This document shows, piece by piece, positions 23,141 through 34,337 of a stretch of DNA of 64,000 nt (position 1 is the stretch's first letter; each line of letters begins with the position of its first letter). The notes under the pieces were generated by a model. It searched no databases, was not told the origin of the DNA, and saw nothing but the letters and a program-made list of their open reading frames with translations. This DNA comes from Leptodactylus fallax (taxonomy: Eukaryota > Chordata > Amphibia > Anura > Leptodactylidae): positions 3,472,001 through 3,536,000 of the forward strand of contig CAMRHE010000115.1 in NCBI GenBank assembly GCA_947044405.1. The letters run 5' to 3'. The position numbers and the translations under genes were made by a program.

Positions 23141-24574
23141 GGATAAACCACTGACTTTGATTCCTCCATTTTTCCACAACCCAACTCCAACTCCAGATAC
23201 AGCCATTGTCAGTAAGAAGCAGTAAAACTCCTTTAATTCATTAAAAAGCCAGTGATTAAATTCCTATAAATATAAATATGTGGTGAATTCTGTATCTAAT
23301 TAATTTTACAATATTAAAAATTGTAAAAATATCATTAAAAACAATTAATTGTTAACTTTTTTTTCTGACTGGTTTCCACTGGCTATGGCTGTCATGGAAT
23401 GGGGCCTTTGTCCTTCACTATATCAAGGCCATGCAGCCTTGTCAGAAGTGGCACATAATGTATATACAGTATATAATTCATCCTTCCATTCATCTGAACC
23501 TAAAGCATTAAATGTATTATTGTACATCTGGAAAGGGATCTAAGGGAATTGGTTAATTGATGGGTATGAGATCTATCACATCTGTCAGAATTTGCTGCAT
23601 ACTGCATGAGTCAGTCTAGTAAAAATGCAAATGTGTCAGCAGAATGACAGATGAGACAGTGGCTATAATAATACTATTATAGTATAATTCTTAGAATAAA
23701 ATAATACATCAAAATGGAAACAAACATTTATATTATTAGCTTTGCAACGAAAAAATTAGAATAATTGAAACAAATGTGTTCAGGTTTTATAGGATTTCTG
23801 TTCCAATATGAGATGTTATTAAAATAAAATGCCCCTTGACAAGGCTACTGTGAATACAGACCAATCTGGATCAGAAAGAGGGACTGTGCCTCCACAGGAA
23901 AGCAATCATGCAGCCTATAAATCCAGTACACTCCATAACCCCCCATAACTCATACCCAGCTTGTGACTTGTTCGGCAGCAACAGACATAAAACTCGCCCC
24001 GTGCCTTAAGATTTTTTTATCAGCCCATAAGCTAAACCGAGCATTTCATTCATGTTAGCACTGTTTTAGCGGCCTGGTTAATGCAATATCCTGCAGGTCT
24101 CGGGGGCAAATGGGGGGTTAATGAAACTGCAACAACCAGGGAGTTGATTCACGGAAATCATTATTTCTGTGTTGTATACAGAGAATGCCCATTCATTTTA
24201 CTAGTGCAGGACCTACATCATACGCCACCATGTAATGTATCATAATAAAAAATACCTCTACTGGGTCATGTCATTATGTTCTCTATAGGATTACGTAACA
24301 TTGTTAATGTAGGTTTTAATACTAGGTGATCAAAAGTAGCTACTGAAAAGATAAAATGCTGAAAAAGACCCTTGAAGACCAATCACACATAGTGCTAGGG
24401 GAGCTTTTTGATGGTTTTATCTCAGAAGTGTGCTGTGTTCACATTTATCAGGGTTAAACAGAGTCTATGTGGTCCAAAATACCTCCAAAACCAATAATAG
24501 TGGCATATGTGCGCCTTTAGTAACAGCAGAGAAATAACCTTGTGGCCAAAAGTAATGCAAGAATAATCATGTTT
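23141..24574. other. Mostly unique noncoding DNA
   Basis: 23,930-24,250 contains ATTCATGTTAGCACTGTTTT and GGCCTGGTTAATGCAATATC and has a non-repetitive, balanced composition suggestive of a regulatory element. Conservation is untested. Confidence 0.35.
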
Positions 24575-24790
24575 TATGGATAAGTAAATCAGCCTGTAAG
24601 TGCACCAGGGGTGGGTCAGATTTGCCAGATTTGACTACAGCCATGATACAGGAAGAGGATGATAATGTCATTCACTACTAAAGCGGCAGTAATTCCGGAG
24701 GAGGGCCAAATCACTTGCGGCTTTCTGTAGGCAAATCTGGCAAAACAGACCCCACCCCTAGTGCACTTGCAGATTGATTTGCATATTTAT
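24575..24790. repeat. Foldback repeat with about 45-bp arms
   Basis: CTGTAAGTGCACCAGGGGTG followed by CAGATTTGCCAGATTTG on the left pairs with CAAATCTGGCAAAACAGACC and CACCCCTAGTGCACTTGCAG on the right. Similarity may extend outward through AAATCAG/GATTGATTT. The loop (about 90 bp) is unpaired. Confidence 0.75.
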
Positions 24791-25159
24791 CAAAAGATCT
24801 TATCTTAGCATTGCTTCATTGGTCTGTGACCACAAAGGTATGTTTCTGCTCCTACTAAAGGTCCCCTAGGCAGCACAGTTTTCTGGCATAGATAAGTGTT
24901 AGTGTGGCACATCTTTGGTTCATGACACTTTGTTGAGCCAAAGATGTTCCACATCCCCCGTTCTGTATCTCACTTGCCACTTTCCTGCATAAGTAGATGG
25001 AGTGGGGAGGGTCGGAGAGGTGTCAGCCTGACATATTTATTATAACTTATGCCAGTAAAAAAGACACTTGAGTTTACTTGACCACAGCAAAATACAATGT
25101 ATTAACAATTAGTCACCACTAGTTTTAGTAGATTTTCTTTAAAGATTCTAAGACCCTTT

Positions 25160-25312
25160 GAAGATCCAGGTCTTGTGTGTGTATAAAGAGTGTGTGAATT
25201 TTCAGTTTCTTGTATGTCTGAAGAAGAGAGCTAGACTCTCGAAAGCTTACTATCAAATACACTCAGATAGCCTCTAAAAGGTATCGCCTGATTTCTTCAC
25301 TCTTTCACCACT
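25160..25312 (+). mobile_element. Penelope-like terminal fragment with hammerhead-like core
   Basis: Contains CTGAAGA at 25218-25224, a short hairpin GAGAG-CTAGA-CTCTC at 25226-25240, GAAA at 25241-25244 and a downstream UC at 25252-25253, then CCTCTAAAAGGTATCGCC. The flanking stretches TGTATGT (25211-25217) and AAATACA (25255-25261) can pair except for one mismatch. This is the order of a type I hammerhead ribozyme, known from Penelope-like element termini. One extra A separates the core from stem II, and stem III has no good pairing. A second copy lies at 48.1-48.3 kb. Confidence 0.55.
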
Positions 25313-25696
25313 AGTTACAAATACTTCCAATATTATGGTCATCTAAGTACATATACACCCTGTGTTCAACTTATAGTCTAACAATATATAAAGCGTACTC
25401 GGCCTTAGAATATGTGGCGGTCCTCTCTCCTTTATATAGGAAGTAGAAAGGCTTCTATCTGGGACGTCATGGGAAGTAAAAAGCCCCATAGGCAAGGTGT
25501 GTTGCTACATTATCCATTCCTGCCTACCGCAGGCAGATGGGTGAAGACTAGGTGACTACATGCAGGTGCTCATAATCATATGTCTAATTTAGATAAAAAA
25601 ACAGGGATGATTCTCAGCTGTGTAACAGACTGACATTTTTGCTATGGGGCCCCATTTATGTGAGCTTTAAAGAAGACCTTTCACCACCTCCAGCTT
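25313..25696. other. Noncoding, nothing recognised
   Basis: No supported feature between the Penelope-like fragment and the Tc1 terminus. Confidence 0.35.
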
Positions 25697-25800
25697 TCAA
25701 AAATATTCATATCCCTTGACCTTTTTCACATTTTGTCACCTTACAACCCACAAACTTAAATGTATTTTATTGAGATTTTAAGTGATACAGCTTTATTGAT
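25697..25800. mobile_element. Tc1-like terminal fragment
   Basis: CTTTTTCACATTTTGTCACC, TTACAACCCACAAACTTAAA and TGTATTTTATTGAGATTTTA correspond, from memory, to the untranslated terminal region of a Tc1-type element very common in fish and frogs. No transposase sequence adjoins it. Confidence 0.4.
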
Positions 25801-26560
25801 ACATAACACCAGATAGTCAATCAAGAGCCAATAAGAAAATTAAGGTTATACAGATATGATATTTAAACATCTCGGCCACCCTTGAAGACCTAAGGACAAC
25901 CCCTTTAAAAATGCACCAAATGTATCAAATATTTTATGACATTTGATAAACTTGGCGTAAATTAAGACATCGCAGACCCCAGCAAAAGTGACATTAAACA
26001 TTTTCATCATGATCCCTATTGAATGTGATTGGTCCGGGCCCTCCGTGCAGCTCCTGAACTACTCATTTCACAGAACTCAAAGTCACTTGTAACACTTACT
26101 CCATATTTTATTGAAATAAACTCAAGTCTCAAATAACATAAAGAAGACGAACGTGTCAGTATAGCTGCTTGGTTAGTACCAGATGTTACGCTCCCCCTAG
26201 ACCTTTTTCAGTGGTATTTTACATATACAGTGCTAGATATATAATATGTAATATTGTTAACACTGATTCCTGCACAAGACGATCATTTAGACTCACTGTG
26301 TAGATTTCTTTAAGGCTAGTGTTTCATACATAAGTCCTATACCATCTGTACAACCCGTTGTATTCTTTTAATCCAGGGAAGTTTATTATAGGGACACAAT
26401 TGTTGGTTCCATTTACCTTCTAACATCCTTCAAGCACATCACCTGTACTTTATCTAATAAATGTAACGTTATATACATGATATATAAAGTACAACTGATA
26501 CAATGAAAACTTGGCTAGATTTTGGAATATTAATCTAAACTCTGCATTAGTATATCATAC
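25801..26560. other. Noncoding with a T2 end
   Basis: A T2-type right end (GACAACCCCTTTAAA) occurs at about 25895-25910. The remainder shows no recognised feature. Confidence 0.4.
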
Positions 26561-26564
26561 CTCC

Positions 26565-27745
26565 CAACCGTCCTGGATTGTGGGTCCTGTCCCGCTGTCC
26601 CAGTCGGCGGGACGTATGTCCCGGTATCAGCTCATCTGCGTCCCCTGGGCACAGATGAGTTAAATACAATTATGAAGCAGGAGCCGTCCGCAGACAGCTC
26701 CTGTTTCACCATTGTCGGTGAACCACATCCCTGGGTGCTCAAGCCCCCGGGAGCTGTAGGCGCGATGTGAAGACTTCACTCACATCGCGCCTGTAGTTCC
26801 ATGAACACTCTGGAGAGGGAGACCTCAGACAGAGCAGCAGGGGAGTGAGGAGAGGTGAGTATCAGTGTTTTAATTATGTTAAACTTTGGGGCAAATGGAG
26901 GGGGAACATTAAACTGGTGACAGATGAAAAGGGGTCATTACACTGGGGGCAGATGAAAAGGGAACATTAAACTGGGGGCAGATGAAAAGGGGTCATTACA
27001 CTGGGGGAAGATGAAAAGGGGACATTACACTGGGGCAGATGAAAAGGGGACATTACACTGGGGGCAGATGAAAAGGGGACATTACACTGGGGGCAGATGA
27101 AAAGGGGACATTAAACTGGGAACAGATGAAGTGGGGACATTACACTGGAAGCAGATGAAAAGGGGACATTACACTGGGGGCAGATGAAAAGGGGTCATTA
27201 CACTGGGAGCAGATGAATAGGGGTTATTACACTCGGAACAGATGGAAAGGGGACATTAAACTGGGGGCAAATGGAGGGGGAACATTAAACTGGGGTAGAC
27301 GAAAAGGGGACACTTAAAACTGGGGGCAGATGAAAAAGGAACATTAAACTGGAGGCAGATGAAGGGGGGACATTAAACTGCGGGCAGATGAAGGGGGGAC
27401 ATTAAACTGGTGGCAGATGGAGGGGGGCATTAAACTGGGGGCAGATGGAGGGGGACATTAAACTGGGGACAAATGAAGGAAGACATTAAACTGGGGACAG
27501 ATGGAGGGGGGCAGATAGAGCATGACATTAAACTGGGGGCAAGTTGGAAGGGGACTTCAAACTTGGGGCAACTGGAGGAGGACATTAAACCGTAGGGGTA
27601 GCTGGAGGGAGACATTAAACTGTGGGGTAGCTGGAGGGCTGCCTGTAGTTGCTCCAGCTTAATGTCACCCTCCAGCTAACCCCATGGTTTAATGTCCCCC
27701 CTAGTTTCCCTCTAGTTGCCCTCAAGTCATATTTACCAGCAAAAT
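26565..27745. repeat. Repeat element carrying a 29-bp minisatellite
   Basis: Opens with CATACCTCCCAACCGTCC and a GC-rich inverted region (GGCGCGATGTGAAG against CTTCACTCACATCGCGCC near 26758-26795). From about 26890 to 27640 there are about 25 tandem units of ACTGGGGGCAGATGAAAAGG plus GGACATTAC (29 bp). The last units drift to GGGGTAGCTGGAGGGAGACA. At 27652-27715 a unit is inverted (CCTCCAGCTAACCCC...GTTTAATGTCCCCC), giving a terminal hairpin. Minus-strand frames rich in Pro and Ser are a by-product. Confidence 0.8.
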
Positions 27746-28053
27746 GCCATTTCCAGGACAATGGCCACTGCTTGTGATCCCCAATCAAGAATAAAAATCA
27801 CTATACAATAACCTTTTATTCACTGTATGACGTGTTTTAACCCTCTATGGGACATTCATCAGGTACTATTGTGATTGAAAAACAATTGTGGATACAGGAC
27901 TAATTCCAATAGCAGCATGACTTAGATGTGCCCTTGTCAGGTCAATATGATTAAGAAGATTTTAGAGGGGTTGTCCAAGAAATGGAGCAACCTGTATGGC
28001 GGTTGCAGGAGGTCTCAGCAGTCACATGAACCTCAGGGCACAAAATGGAATGG

Positions 28054-28575
28054 CAGGGGCACATCTCCCATGAGGTGACATGAGGCCATCTCCTCAGGCA
28101 GTGACTCATGGAATAAACTGGGGGGCTGTATTCTTTTTTTTTAATCGGCAGCTACTTATTCTATTATTGCAATAAGTAGCGTCTGATAATTTACTCACCC
28201 ATCCACGCTCCTGTCCAGACCGCCCTCTGCTGTCGACCCTATACCACAATGCTAAAGAATGCCAGGATGTTACGTCCAGTGTCCCGGCATTCTTCAGCAT
28301 TGGATATAGCCTGGAGGAGGTAGTCTGGATGGGTGAGTAAATTATTGGCCACTTCCAATTGCAATAATACAATAGGTAGCAGCCTAACTTATACTGTGGG
28401 AGAGGCCATAAAAGGGGATCATATAATGTGGGGGACCATAAAAAAGAGGTGATATACTGTGGGGGGCATAAAAAAGGGGTCATATAATGTGGGGAAGCCA
28501 TAAATCTTCCCCACGTATACTTTGGGGGGGGGAAGGGATCATATACTGTGGGGGGGGGGGGGCTTGCTTTCATTC
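28054..28575. mobile_element. Truncated relative of the 5.2-kb hAT element
   Basis: CAGGGGCACATCTCCCATGA at 28054, then GGCCATCTCCTCAGGCAGTG, parallels the left end at 5158 (CAGGGGCGCACC, then GGCCGCCTCAGGCGGCACTG). It is followed by an inverted repeat (GATAATTTACTCACCCATCC near 28184 against GGATGGGTGAGTAAATTAT near 28328) and a roughly 31-bp G-rich tandem repeat of about six units (TATACTGTGGGGGGCATAAA) at 28.39-28.57 kb. The order (terminus, hairpin, minisatellite) is the same as in the 5.2-kb element although the repeat unit differs. The right end is lost where the next element starts. Confidence 0.6.
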
Positions 28576-28582
28576 ATTCATG

Positions 28583-28921
28583 GTCATGTGATATACAGTC
28601 CATGGTCATGTGATGGACACACAGGTGCACAGCTCGTTATAGTCACAGCACAGTAATCAGACATCTGTCTAGTAACGAGCTGTGCACCTGTGTGCTCATC
28701 ACATGACCATGGACTGTATATCACATGACCATGGACTGTACATCACATGACCATGGACTGATTTTTATCCACTGGAAGTAACAGAATGAGATCTAGGAAA
28801 CCGTGAGGAATTGATACAGAAAGTATATTGGAAAATTATATACTATATAATACAATATTAATACTATAGAAACAATGGCATTTTCCCTTAATATTTGTCT
28901 GAAACTGGACAACCCCTTTAA
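28583..28921. mobile_element. T2-type element with hairpin and three 22-bp units
   Basis: Ends AACTGGACAACCCCTTTAA at 28921. Near 28583-28650 and 28672-28745 two arms of about 65 bp pair (CACACAGGTGCACAGCTCGT against ACGAGCTGTGCACCTGTGTG, extended by GGTCATGTGAT/ATCACATGACC). The right arm holds three 22-bp units (CACATGACCATGGACTG core). The left terminus is absent. The close relative at 58.7 kb has the same hairpin and tail but a greatly enlarged array. Confidence 0.75.
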
Positions 28922-30102
28922 CTACTATGCAAGTTGCATAACTTGAAATATGTGAAAAAAATATAAAATGTAATATTTCAGGAAAATATGCTTGAACTAA
29001 AACATTATAGGTCACTGTTCCCATTTTACCAGCGGGGATTTACCATTTATTGCTATGGGGTTCATATGGTGTCCACTTCTTTTAAGCAACCCTACTGCCA
29101 TTACCAGAGCACACTCTTAGTCTCCCCACAGTCTCATCTATTCTATTGTCAGACAATGTCTGATGTGTTTTTCTGCTTACACAATCACCTGGAATAGCAA
29201 GTGAGAAATTTATGACTGCTCGGAGAGACCTCGATGACTGGACAGGAATGAAGAGGCTGACAGCTGACGTATTATATATCAGTTCTATGCACAGGGGACA
29301 GCTCAAAGAAATATCTCAGTTTTCCAGCAGCGTTAATGTAAAACGCAATAATACAGAATATAAAGTGTCTTCCACATGGGGATCTGTTTCCTACGTCCAA
29401 GGTGAGCAATTGATGTGCTACAAAAAATTACTGGATTCTAATTTAGGACCAACACACAGAATGACTTCCAATGTCAGGGCCTTTAGATTCTTTACTCCTA
29501 CCCATGTGCCTGACGTGGGGTAATTGGCGGGTGTCACACACATTTAGCTGCATTTTTCAGACATTTTTTGCAGGATTTTTTCTAGCTAGAACACTGTGGT
29601 CAGATATCTGATGGAAGTCTATATCAAAACATGAAAATGTCACACACAATGCTGTAGTTTATGGTGTTTTTGTGAGCTGTAACATTATGATAACATGACA
29701 TGTTGAAGGTATTTTGATTTTCAGGTGTTTTTCTTCACAGGCTTCTTAAAGGGGTTGTCTGGGCTAATTTTTTTTTATGGTCTATCCTCAGGATAACTAA
29801 ACTAAAATACATATCTTTTCAGACAGGCCTATCACAACTCCTAATGTAAACCCTTCTGTAGTTAGATTCCCTAAAACATACCCTCCTCTGTTCATGCTCC
29901 AACATTACCTCACAGGATATGATGCCGTATCAGGCTAACTTTATATGTCCAGGCACCATCTGCACGTTAAAGGACATGACTGGTTACGGCTCATACAGCT
30001 TATATATGTGTAATGACAGTAACCTCTATTACACAATTGTCTGACCATTGTATAAGCAATGCTACCTCCGATGCCGCTCCTGCTACCTCCTGTGTCACCC
30101 CC
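28922..30102. other. Noncoding, one T2 terminus
   Basis: A 103-codon open frame at 29212-29520 shows no recognisable domain and no splice or start context worth calling. A T2-type left end (TTAAAGGGGTTGTCTGGGC) starts at 29746 and decays within about 80 bp. Confidence 0.4.
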
Positions 30103-30175
30103 TCTACCTCATAGATTGTAAGCTCTTGTAAGTCGTTGGCTGACCCTTCCTAATTTGGAAGTATCTACCAACAAA
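30103..30175 (+). repeat. Fragment of the CTACCTCATAGATTGTAAGC repeat
   Basis: Matches the start of the repeat at 20574. The rest is lost. Confidence 0.45.
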
Positions 30176-30438
30176 TAACTAACGTCTACTGGTAGGTTTA
30201 CATTCTAGTCGTGTGGTTTCATAGTAGAGAGTGGATATTGTGCCGCATTATATGTAATGAATGTGATGATGGCTATAGTGATGCCTAGTGCACAGCATTG
30301 ATATAACTATTTATAGCAGCAGGAAAAGCTATGTAAGCTGTGTAAGATGTCTTTATACCCCAGGGACCTTTAAGTACAGCTGTGTGACTGTCACACTCAT
30401 CATTTCTGCATGTTTTCTTATTAACTATTTGAAATCTA

Positions 30439-30441
<3 letters not shown>

Positions 30442-30468
<27 letters not shown>
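30442..30468. repeat. TA microsatellite
   Basis: Pure (TA)n directly abutting the Tc1 miniature. It likely supplied the TA target. Confidence 0.9.
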
Positions 30469-30471
<3 letters not shown>

Positions 30472-30688
30472 TCATATGAAAAAGTTTGGGCACCCCTATT
30501 AATCCTTTGGTTTAATGCATATTGCACATTTTCTGTTAGTACAATAAACCTCATTTCAATACTGAAATATTACTGTGTCCATCAGTTATTAGATATATCA
30601 CATTGAAATGGCTGTTGCAAACACCCAAATATTTAGAACTAAAAATGATTAAGATTAATAGGGGTGCCCAAACTTTTTCATATGACTG
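30469..30688. mobile_element. 220-bp Tc1 deletion derivative of the 52-kb element
   Basis: Both ends read CAGTCATATGAAAAAGTTTG as inverted copies flanked by TA. The right about 180 bp matches the terminal inverted repeat of the full-length element at 52237-53872 almost base for base (for example TGTGTCCATCAGTTATTAGA and GCAAACACCCAAATATTTAG). The left side keeps only the outer about 35 bp before an internal deletion junction near 30504. No coding sequence. Confidence 0.95.
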
Positions 30689-30691
30689 TAT

Positions 30692-30722
<31 letters not shown>
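30689..30722. repeat. CA and TA microsatellite
   Basis: (CA)n followed by (TA)n immediately right of the Tc1 miniature. Together with the left (TA)n it shows that insertion occurred inside a simple repeat. Confidence 0.85.
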
Positions 30723-30858
30723 CAGTATAGTCAAACAATAAAAAAAAAATCCAGCTTCAAGAGAATATCCATAAAATGTAACTTTTAATGATCCTCATAA
30801 AAAAAGGGGAAGAAATGCTTACGTGTTACGAGGAAAAAAAAACACTTGGTTATAGCAA

Positions 30859-30940
30859 ACATTTGACTTATATCATAGCTACATAGTATACATATATAGT
30901 ATATGTATACAATGTGGCTATAATATAAGTCAAATGTGAA
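30859..30940. repeat. Compact hairpin with about 37-bp arms
   Basis: CATTTGACTTATATCATAGC then TACATAGTATACATATA pairs with TATATGTATACAATGTGGCT then ATAATATAAGTCAAATG, with about four mismatches and a very short loop. The size is compatible with a small MITE or a precursor-like RNA hairpin. No evidence of function. Confidence 0.7.
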
Positions 30941-33189
30941 TATTTTGAACTGTGCATATACAATACTATACATACATAATGTGTATATCCGTGTTAATGA
31001 CATGTCTGTAAATAATACTTGTATAAACATGACATTCTGATGTCACAACAAGACGATTACACAGAGATGATTGGTATATATTATATATCTCTTCTAGTAG
31101 GAGTGAGTATGGCAGGAAATGCATTTGCTAAACATTTATTGACTGAAATTTAAAGGTACATCTATTACGTTACTTGTACCTTTATCTGGCACATATTGCT
31201 CCTCTTTTTTTCTGCCCTGCACTTTATTTATGAAAGATTTGCGCCTTTTTTTTCCAGATGTTACACTGCACTCGTCACTTTCACTATTTGTTGGGAAAAG
31301 GGAGCATGGCCTAAATGGAGATCCTTTCACGTTGTATTTATGTTAAAAAAAAATGCACAAATGCACATGAGCCCATCAGGTCAGACTGCATTAAAAACGG
31401 GCAATTGGGCTTTTTTTGTCATAAAAGGGACAACATGCACATAACTTATGAAGGCACATCCAAACTAACTAAGGCCGAGACCACATGTTGCAGAAGGGCT
31501 GAATTTTTTTGTTACAGATTTTGTGGTTTTTTTTAGCTAAAGCCAGAAATGGGAAAAGTATAAGGGTAGATGCACAAGAATGAGGCTCAAAATACCCGTG
31601 GAAAAAAGTCAATTTTTCACAGCTGTCTGGCACCTGTACATTTCAGGGTATGGAGGGATTCGTGAGAACAGCCAAAAATAGGACATGACCTACTGTATAT
31701 TTTGACAGCCCGTGACAACGGACCGTCAAAATAACGTTCTTGTGAATAGGCCCCATTCACAGACAGTGAAATGAATGCTGTCATGTCAATGCTGCCTTTT
31801 TGTACACAACAGTGATGTTTCTGACAGATCTAACGTGTGTTAAAGACGGACATTAATCTCTGTTTTTGACAGCTGTTTTGCATCTGTTCCGCTTTGTATT
31901 TCTGTTTTTGATGGCCAAGTGTCATCAGTTTTTAATCATGTTTTTAACTGTCAGTTAAAAAAAACGTTTGATTGCTCTATTTTTTGGACCCTATCCACTG
32001 ATCTGTTTTTAATTGACATGAGATGTCAATCGGTTTCATGTCCGTTAAAAACAGGTTCTATAGATTTGTATTGAGTTCATTTGTTCATAACCTCTATTTT
32101 AGCAGTCTGCCTGTTCTTTGTTCTGGTCCTCTGATGAACCAGAACAGAGAGCCAATGCTAGTGTGAACTGAGCGTTAGTGACAGACAGGACACTTTCATT
32201 TACTCTTCAATAAGATTGTGCCGCAGCTGAGGTGTGAATGATAAGGAATAGTGAACCCCCTAGAATAAAGACCTGTTGCAGAAATAACAAATAACACAAA
32301 TATACAAAAGTTAAAGATTTGGAGTCAGTTCACTACCGTTCAGCAGGCTCCCGAGATTTCCTTTTGGTGCTGGCTCATTGCAGTGGCAGAAATGTCTGTG
32401 ATGGTCCCGTATATCTGACTGGGGCCTGCAGAAATCCATGCGCTTGATGTAGAAATGGCTTCATTTTTGTGGCCATTGACCAGTGTGAATGGGTGAAGCT
32501 TCAGACACAGTATGGATGAGGCCAGCACTGCACAGTATGTGCTCACCCTTAGGATACATTCACACAATAGGACCCTGAACTCTGCCGTAATAAAAGTCCT
32601 TTTTCACAGCAGAGTGCACACCCGATGTAATCCAACATGAGTCTATTGAGAGATCCATGAACTCGGTCAGAGATAAGACTTGGTCCAAGACTTATAACAA
32701 CGGCCAGTATGTGGCTGAGAAACCCTGTAGCGTGAACGAGCTCTTATTGTAAACTTTTTGACTACAAGGCTGGGTTGACACTTTACAGTCTTAACCACAC
32801 AACCCCTTATCATAAGGCAGCCACGTTGGCGATCACCTGATCATTGCAGGACCTGCTGCAAAAAACCCTGTGGTGGAGATGCTGCTGCATGTACTCTGTT
32901 TCTATGCAGAAGAAATGTACATGTCGTCCATGTCCACTGTAGTGTCAAAGATCTCATATGGGACCAAGTATAGCATGTGGCTTGTCTTATAGGGACAAGT
33001 CCTTTCCAGGAGAAAAAAAAATCTCCTTAATGCTAAAATGCAAAAAAAAAAAAAAAGTTGTCATGCCCATTGACCTTTGACATTGACAGCATTCTGCTGT
33101 CTCCTTTGTCTTGGTCCTCAGGCGGTCTTTTTTTACACAAGCGCTATGGAATAGATCACATATCATCATTGTGGATAGAGACTTACATG
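30941..33189. other. Noncoding with scattered small repeats
   Basis: 31,473-31,545 is half of a GGCTAAGGCC-family unit (AAGGCCGAGACCACATGTTG, TTTTAGCTAAAGCCAG). 31,735-31,800 (TGTGAATAGGCCCCATTCAC) resembles 55.06-55.13 kb. 32,150-32,180 is a GTGTGAACTGAGCG end. A-rich runs lie at 33008-33055. No genes supported. Confidence 0.45.
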
Positions 33190-33659
33190 ACCCGGGTATC
33201 GCCCAGTCGCACGAACACTTCTTGCCCAGTACCTGAAATAAAAACTCCACACCAACTTTGGATTAAATTGGCCACAGCAGCCATTTTATTAAATAAAATA
33301 AATAACCGTTTTAAAGTGCAAACAAAACCAACAACCCCACCCCAACACTGTCAGTAACCCTGACCCGACGACGGAGGTCCTCGAGGCCCAAAACCCAAGT
33401 CTATCCACCGGTCCCTTGAGCACCAGCTCTGTTACCTCTAGCCGTTCCACACCAGCTCAGGGGCACCAATTTTATTAAGCTCCACGGTGCTCACTATCCC
33501 AGAGGGCCCTAAAGCCCTTAATACCCCTTTAACCATAACCAAAACAAAGCCCAAATGGTCTGGGGAGTCCAGGCCCTACCGTGGGGCCCTCCCCACCACA
33601 ACCATTTCCGATACCCAGCCTCGAGGACCCCCACCGCCACGACGAGCGCCGGTGAAACC

Positions 33660-34335
33660 TCATCGGCGAGCGTCCCGCCACACCCGCAGCGCTGTCTCGA
33701 CTCCCTGCAGCAGACCCAAACACCACATGTCAATGCCCACGGCGTTCAGATGGACGCCGTCCCTCCTCCAAAAAGCACCTTCCCCCCGACTCCAGCTCCG
33801 AGTGACGCACTGACACTGCCCCATTCCGCGCCATGAACTTCCCAATGGCCCTGTTCACCTTTATCCGGGCTTTGTTAACTCGCTCGATTGACCGAGCCTC
33901 CCTCCAGACCTTGCGAGGGACTATGTCCGACCACACGGTCACCATCCCTGGGAACATCGCCCAAAGCCGTAATAAATCAAATTTTATGTCCTTAACTAAA
34001 TCTCGAAAAGGGCGAACACACAAATCATTCCCCCCCCCCACATATAACAGCAACACATCGGGAGGACGATCCAGCCTGGCATACCGATGAATCTTTGCCA
34101 GCACCTGACCCCACAACATACCTCTCAGCCCTAACCACCGCAAGATCGCCTCGTCTCTACTGAATCCCAGCTGTCGCCCGTCCGGACGCACCCCAGAAAA
34201 TGTAGGAGTGATCCAGTAACCACACCAGACAAGGCCCGGCACCTGTAAAAACACCAAAGCAAAGAACATAACAAGGGGCACAAATCCCCCCCCCCCAGAC
34301 GTCCCACCCCCCACAATTCGCGCCTGCCCAACCAT
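33660..34335 (-). pseudogene. Ngaro SGNH-hydrolase ORF (frameshifted)
   Basis: ATG at 34335-34333 lies just after the recombinase stop (TGA at 34340-34338), a TGAGGATG arrangement. A hydrophobic start (PLVMFFALVFLQV) is followed by an SGNH-type esterase domain. Block I Ser is readable as DHSYIFWGA, but only in the neighbouring frame near 34,220. Then come GVRPDGRQLGF, LRGMLWGQVL, block III DVLLLYVGGGNDL (34.04-34.08 kb), VWSDIVPR, and block V DGVHLNAVG (about 33.75 kb) with the catalytic Asp and His, again in another frame. At least two frameshifts separate the blocks. Known family role: SGNH hydrolases act on ester substrates; why some retrotransposons carry one is unclear. Confidence 0.75.
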
Positions 34336-34337
34336 CC

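Noticed and set aside
26890..27745. CRISPR-like array from regularly repeated 29-bp units
   Set aside because: Units are head-to-tail without unique spacers, and the DNA is vertebrate. It is a minisatellite.
28106..28573. Minus-strand Pro/Tyr-rich frame of 155 codons
   Set aside because: Half of it is the G-rich minisatellite read in reverse; no family match.
29212..29523. 103-codon plus-strand frame as a host gene
   Set aside because: No recognisable domain, no splice signals at its ends, ordinary start context. Could be chance.
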